This document shows positions 13,146 to 15,585 of a stretch of DNA of 15,585 bases, in pieces. Under the pieces are notes generated by a model. It was not told the DNA's origin and ran no database searches. It saw only the letters and a program-made list of their open reading frames with translations. Made by a program: the position numbers and the translations under genes. Origin of the DNA: CADCVT01 sp036389485 (GTDB lineage: Bacteria > Actinomycetota > Thermoleophilia > Solirubrobacterales > Solirubrobacteraceae); contig DASVPR010000007.1 in NCBI GenBank assembly GCA_036389485.1, positions 1-15,585 of the forward strand, in the 5' to 3' direction. Within the stretch, counting starts at the first letter, position 1; each line of letters opens with the position of its first letter.

Positions 13146-13780
13146 ACCCTCAGGCCGAACCCGTAGATCAGGCAGGCGGCCTCGGCGCTCCCGCGGCCGT
13201 CCTGCCTGACCGTGCCCTCGATCCGCAGGTTGTTCAGGTTCAGCTCCGCATGGAAGGTGAACGTGTCCGACCCGCCGATGACGAACGAGTCCACGGCGCC
13301 CGCGGGCAGCGGCGCGACGAAGCCCTCACCGGCGCCGACGCGGCGGGAGATGTTGATCGTCGAGCCCGCGCCGTTGGCGAACGTGACGACGACGCGCGGG
13401 TCCTCGACGCCCGCGCGCGCCGCCTGGTCGTTGCACGCGACGGTCATCGTCCCCAGGCCGGCGGCGCCGGTGATCGCCTGTGGCGCGCCGTTCGCGTTGT
13501 CGTTGACGGGGATGTAGCGGCCGAACGGCTGGCTCGAGCCCCGCACGACGTCGGCGACGAACTTGCCGGGGATCCTGCCCTTGTCGGCGCCCCGGCGGTT
13601 GGTGGCCACGAGCTTCCCCGCGGCGCGGTTGAGCGACGCGGTCGCGGCGACGGCCGACTTCCCGTCCACCGCACCCGCGTTGCGCGCGAAGCTGACGGCG
13701 GCGACCGCGGTGCCGGTCGTCGCCATGACCAGCGCGATGATCGAGATGACGAGCGAGGGCGAGGGCGTCCTCAACCTCAT
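13142..13780 (-). CDS. Exported protein of unknown function with N-terminal membrane segment
   Basis: A 212-residue protein I cannot name. It begins MRLRTPSPSLVISIIALVMA and continues TTGTAVAAVSFARNAGAVDG, an arginine-flanked hydrophobic segment (about 8-28) that is a signal peptide or anchor. N-termini of this 'PSP-L-VISIIAL...GTAVAA' style are, to my knowledge, common in large secreted-protein sets of Thermoleophilia. The mature part is Ala/Gly-rich with polar beta-like stretches (GLGTMTVAC, RVVVTFANGAG, DTFTFHAELNLNNLRIEGTV) and has two cysteines, Cys116 and Cys203, possibly paired. ATG start with a good Shine-Dalgarno sequence. It converges on clpC, sharing its stop palindrome, and diverges from the CDGSH gene. 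Confidence 0.8.
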   Translation of the reverse strand: MRLRTPSPSLVISIIALVMATTGTAVAAVSFARNAGAVDGKSAVAATASLNRAAGKLVATNRRGADKGRIPGKFVADVVRGSSQPFGRYIPVNDNANGAPQAITGAAGLGTMTVACNDQAARAGVEDPRVVVTFANGAGSTINISRRVGAGEGFVAPLPAGAVDSFVIGGSDTFTFHAELNLNNLRIEGTVRQDGRGSAEAACLIYGFGLRV

Positions 13781-13785
13781 GGGTG

Positions 13786-13791
13786 CCTCCC
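13786..13791 (-). promoter_or_regulatory. Shine-Dalgarno sequence of the exported protein gene
   Basis: On the minus strand GGGAGG lies 5 nt before the ATG at 13780, a standard spacing. It fixes the start and implies a transcript with a leader that begins within or beyond the divergent CDGSH gene. Confidence 0.75.
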
Positions 13792-13794
13792 TTG

Positions 13795-13800
13795 TACGTT
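13795..13800 (+). promoter_or_regulatory. Possible -10 box TACGTT for a leaderless CDGSH mRNA
   Basis: TACGTT ends 9 nt before the GTG at 13810 and is the same hexamer found before folB. There is no Shine-Dalgarno sequence on this strand. The box sits next to the minus-strand ribosome binding site, so both divergent genes are controlled from 29 nt. No clear -35. Confidence 0.35.
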
Positions 13801-13809
13801 TGCCTGCCT

Positions 13810-14028
13810 GTGGAAGAGAACCCGCCGGTCGAGATCAAGGTGCGCGACAACGGGCCGTACAAGGTCACCGGTCCCGTGCGGATCGTCGACGCGGAGGGGA
13901 ACGCGTGGGAGGTTGACGGGTCGCGGCCGGTCGCGCTGTGCCGGTGCGGGCGGTCGATGACGAAGCCGTTCTGCGACAAGTCCCACAAGATCTCCGGCTT
14001 TGCGAGTTGCGAACGTGCCCGACCCTGA
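13810..14028 (+). CDS. CDGSH-type iron-sulfur protein
   Basis: A 72-residue cytoplasmic protein with one CDGSH domain. The cluster motif C-x-C-x2-S-x3-P-x-C-D-x2-H is complete: Cys44, Cys46, Cys55 and His59 in CRCGRSMTKPFCDKSH, expected to bind a [2Fe-2S] cluster with three Cys and one His. The N-terminal half (VEIKVRDNGPYKVTGPVRIVDAEGN) is the usual beta-rich lead-in of bacterial CDGSH proteins. Such proteins are linked to redox sensing or electron and cluster transfer; the specific role here is unknown. GTG 13810 chosen because homology begins there; a GTG at 13783 would add nine atypical residues and overlap the opposite ribosome binding site. The end overlaps the next gene, which suggests coupled translation. 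Confidence 0.92.
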   Translation: MEENPPVEIKVRDNGPYKVTGPVRIVDAEGNAWEVDGSRPVALCRCGRSMTKPFCDKSHKISGFASCERARP

Positions 14029-15100
14029 CCGCGGCCCCTCGACGCGCTCCGTCCACGCCGGCCTTCCTCCCGCCGCCGACGGCGAGCCGTTCCTGCCGGG
14101 CCCGACGTTCGCGGCGCCCTACCACCTGGCGGGCGACGCGTCTCCGGCCGGCTATGCGCGGTACTCGAACCCGACGTGGTCGCGGTGGGAGGACGCGCTG
14201 ACGTCCATGGAGGGCGGCCCGGCGCTTGCGTTCGCGTCGGGCATGGCGGCGTGCACCGCGATCCTGAGCGTCTTCGACGGGCCGGTCGTGCTGCCGAACG
14301 ACACCTATGGCGTCGTGGCGAAGGCGGCGGCGCTGATCGGGGCGGACGCGCGGTTCGCGCCCTCCGATCCCTCCGCGCTGCTGGCGCTCGCCGACGGCGC
14401 GGCGCTCGTGTGGGTGGAGACGCCGACCAACCCGTCGTTGACGGTGATCGACATCGCGGCGTTCGCTTCCGAGGTCCACTCGCGCGGCGCGCTCCTCGTG
14501 GTCGACTCGTCGCTGCCGACGGCCTTGGCGCAGCCCGCCTTGTCCTTCGGCGCCGATGTGTCGGTCGCTTCGGACTCGAAGGCGATGACCGGCCACTCGG
14601 ATCTGATCCTCGGGCACGTGGCCTGCGGTTCCGAGGAGCACGCCGGGTCCCTGCGCGCGTGGCGCGACGCGACGGGCGCGATCCCGGGGCCGTTCGAGGC
14701 GTGGCTGGCTCACCGGTCGCTCGCGACGCTCGGCGTGCGGTTGGAGCGGCAGTGCGCGAACGCTGTCGCGGTCGCCTCGGCGCTGGCCGCGCGCGGGATC
14801 GACGTCCTGTATCCCGGGTTGCCGTCGCACCCCGGGCATTCGGCCGCGGCGCGTCAGATGAACGGCGTGTTCGGCCCGGTGCTGTCGTTCGACCTCGGGG
14901 ACGCGGACTCGGCGGGGCGGTTCCTGCGGGCGTGCTCGCTGGTCGCCGAGGCCACGTCCTTCGGCGGGGCGCATTCGACGGCGGAGCGGCGCGCCCGCTG
15001 GGGGATCGAGCCGGTGTCCGAAGGGTTCATCCGGTTCTCGTGCGGGATCGAGGACACCGCCGACCTCGTCGCCGACGTGGTGGCCGCGCTCGACGCCTAG
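14015..15100 (+). CDS. Cystathionine gamma-lyase-like PLP enzyme
   Basis: Member of the Cys/Met-metabolism PLP-dependent family, which includes cystathionine gamma-lyase, gamma-synthase and beta-lyase. Numbered from a TTG at 14000 (the alternative start, five codons upstream): YARYSNPTW at 52-60, FASGMAA at 78-84, VWVETPTNPSL at 137-147, the pyridine-binding Asp169 in LLVVDSSL, the Schiff-base Lys194 in SDSKAMTGHSD, SFGGAHSTAE at 320-329, and the carboxylate-binding Arg345 in GFIRFSCGIE. The SDSKAMTGHSD form differs from the common SATKYxGGHSD and, as far as I recall, matches an actinobacterial gamma-lyase subgroup. The length (361-366) is slightly short for the family. GTG 14015 overlaps the CDGSH gene by 14 nt. 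The exact reaction cannot be fixed from sequence. Confidence 0.88.
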   Translation: MPDPDRGPSTRSVHAGLPPAADGEPFLPGPTFAAPYHLAGDASPAGYARYSNPTWSRWEDALTSMEGGPALAFASGMAACTAILSVFDGPVVLPNDTYGVVAKAAALIGADARFAPSDPSALLALADGAALVWVETPTNPSLTVIDIAAFASEVHSRGALLVVDSSLPTALAQPALSFGADVSVASDSKAMTGHSDLILGHVACGSEEHAGSLRAWRDATGAIPGPFEAWLAHRSLATLGVRLERQCANAVAVASALAARGIDVLYPGLPSHPGHSAAARQMNGVFGPVLSFDLGDADSAGRFLRACSLVAEATSFGGAHSTAERRARWGIEPVSEGFIRFSCGIEDTADLVADVVAALDA

Positions 15101-15537
15101 CTCTCGAGCGTCGCCTCCACCTCCATCTCCTGCACGCCGGCGAGCGCGCGGGAGACGAGGCACGACTCCTTCGACTGCTCGGCGTACCTCTCGAACGCGT
15201 CCTGGTCGATGCCGGGGACCCTGCCGCGCGTCTTCAGGATCATCTTCGTGATCGTCGGGGCGCCGTCGACGTTGCGCAGCTCGGCGCGGGCGTCGGTGTG
15301 CAGCTCCTCCGGCGTGTGGCCCTCGTTGCCCAGGATCAGGCTGAGCGCCATCGTGAAGCAGCCGGCGTGGGCGGCGGCGATCAGCTCCTCCGGGTTGGTG
15401 CCCGGCCCGTCGGCGAAGCGGGTCTGGAAGCCGTAGCGGGCCTCCTTGAGGACGCCGCTCTGCGTGGAAAGGGTGCCCGTGCCCTCTTTGCCGGTGCCCT
15501 GCCAAGCGGCCCTGGCCGTGCGGTGGATGCTCGCCAT
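15097..15537 (-). CDS. osmC: OsmC-type peroxidase
   Basis: Thiol-dependent peroxidase of the OsmC/Ohr family that reduces organic hydroperoxides; cytoplasmic dimer in known members. The 146 residues show NPEELIAAAHAGCFTMALS at 48-66 with peroxidatic Cys60 and the nearby Glu, and a second Cys126 in KESCLVSRAL; the two positions closely match the Cys59/Cys125 pair of Escherichia coli OsmC. The N-terminal TGKEGTGTLSTQSG also matches OsmC rather than Ohr. ATG 15537 chosen because of the ribosome binding site and family start; an open frame continues upstream to 15576 without family content. Its TAG stop shares CTAG with the stop of the convergent PLP gene. Confidence 0.93.
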   Translation of the reverse strand: MASIHRTARAAWQGTGKEGTGTLSTQSGVLKEARYGFQTRFADGPGTNPEELIAAAHAGCFTMALSLILGNEGHTPEELHTDARAELRNVDGAPTITKMILKTRGRVPGIDQDAFERYAEQSKESCLVSRALAGVQEMEVEATLES

Positions 15538-15545
15538 AAGGGCGT

Positions 15546-15551
15546 CTCCTC
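15546..15551 (-). promoter_or_regulatory. Shine-Dalgarno sequence of osmC
   Basis: Minus-strand GAGGAG (within AAAGAGGAGA) ends 8 nt before the ATG at 15537, an optimal spacing. It supports this start over one at 15576. The promoter is probably beyond the window edge. Confidence 0.75.
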
Positions 15552-15585
15552 TTTCCTCGGCGGTCACGCACTTCACACCACTCGC

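Noticed and set aside
14000..14014. TTG 14000 as the start of the PLP gene
   Set aside because: Possible, but it only adds MRVAN with no Shine-Dalgarno sequence and a longer overlap; GTG 14015 fits family starts better. Not excluded.
13865..15571. 568-codon open frame on the minus strand over the CDGSH and PLP genes
   Set aside because: Arg-rich shadow in another frame; the real minus-strand gene here is the OsmC frame ending at 15097.

Overview
The window is 15.6 kb of very GC-rich DNA (roughly 70% or more, judged by eye), packed with genes on both strands. It contains no RNA genes, CRISPR array or mobile element that I can see. Gene order, GTG/TTG starts and the secreted-protein style (an N-terminal membrane segment of the 'PSP-L-VISIIAL...GTAVAA' kind) suggest an actinobacterium, most likely of the Thermoleophilia/Solirubrobacterales type. 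That placement is an inference from style, not from a marker gene.

Layout. 1-3389 (+): the 3' part of ftsH, then the folate genes folP, folB and folK, tightly packed or overlapping. 3353-4048 (-): a glutathione S-transferase-fold protein whose end overlaps the end of folK. 4070-6999 (+): coaX (type III pantothenate kinase), a DusB-like tRNA-dihydrouridine synthase, greA, and a secreted protein of unknown function whose TTG start overlaps the greA stop. 7048-10409 (+): a membrane-stress signalling cassette made of a PspC/LiaF-like multi-pass protein, a 74-residue two-helix membrane protein, a histidine kinase with a PspC domain at its N-terminus, and a LuxR-type response regulator. 10551-13145 (+): clpC with a 141-nt leader. 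13142-13780 (-): an exported protein of unknown function. 13810-15100 (+): a CDGSH iron-sulfur protein overlapping a cystathionine gamma-lyase-like PLP enzyme. 15097-15537 (-): an OsmC-type peroxidase.

The order ftsH-fol genes-coaX-dusB-greA-clpC resembles an old chromosomal block known from Bacillus and Mycobacterium. Here folE and lysS are missing from their usual places, and the PspC cassette sits directly in front of clpC. This puts an envelope-stress sensor next to the cytoplasmic protein-quality ATPase, while FtsH, the membrane quality-control protease, lies at the other end.

The less expected signals are at gene borders. TAnnnT boxes end 6-9 nt before several starts that lack a Shine-Dalgarno sequence, which suggests leaderless mRNAs. 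In three cases the T-A-G of the upstream stop codon forms the first half of such a box. TAG is the stop of 13 of 18 genes and TAA of none. Two convergent gene pairs share one CTAG palindrome as reciprocal stop codons. folK has no ATG, GTG or TTG at a sensible place and seems to need a CTG start. The best candidate for an incompletely described system is the PspC cassette with its small membrane protein and possible link to clpC.
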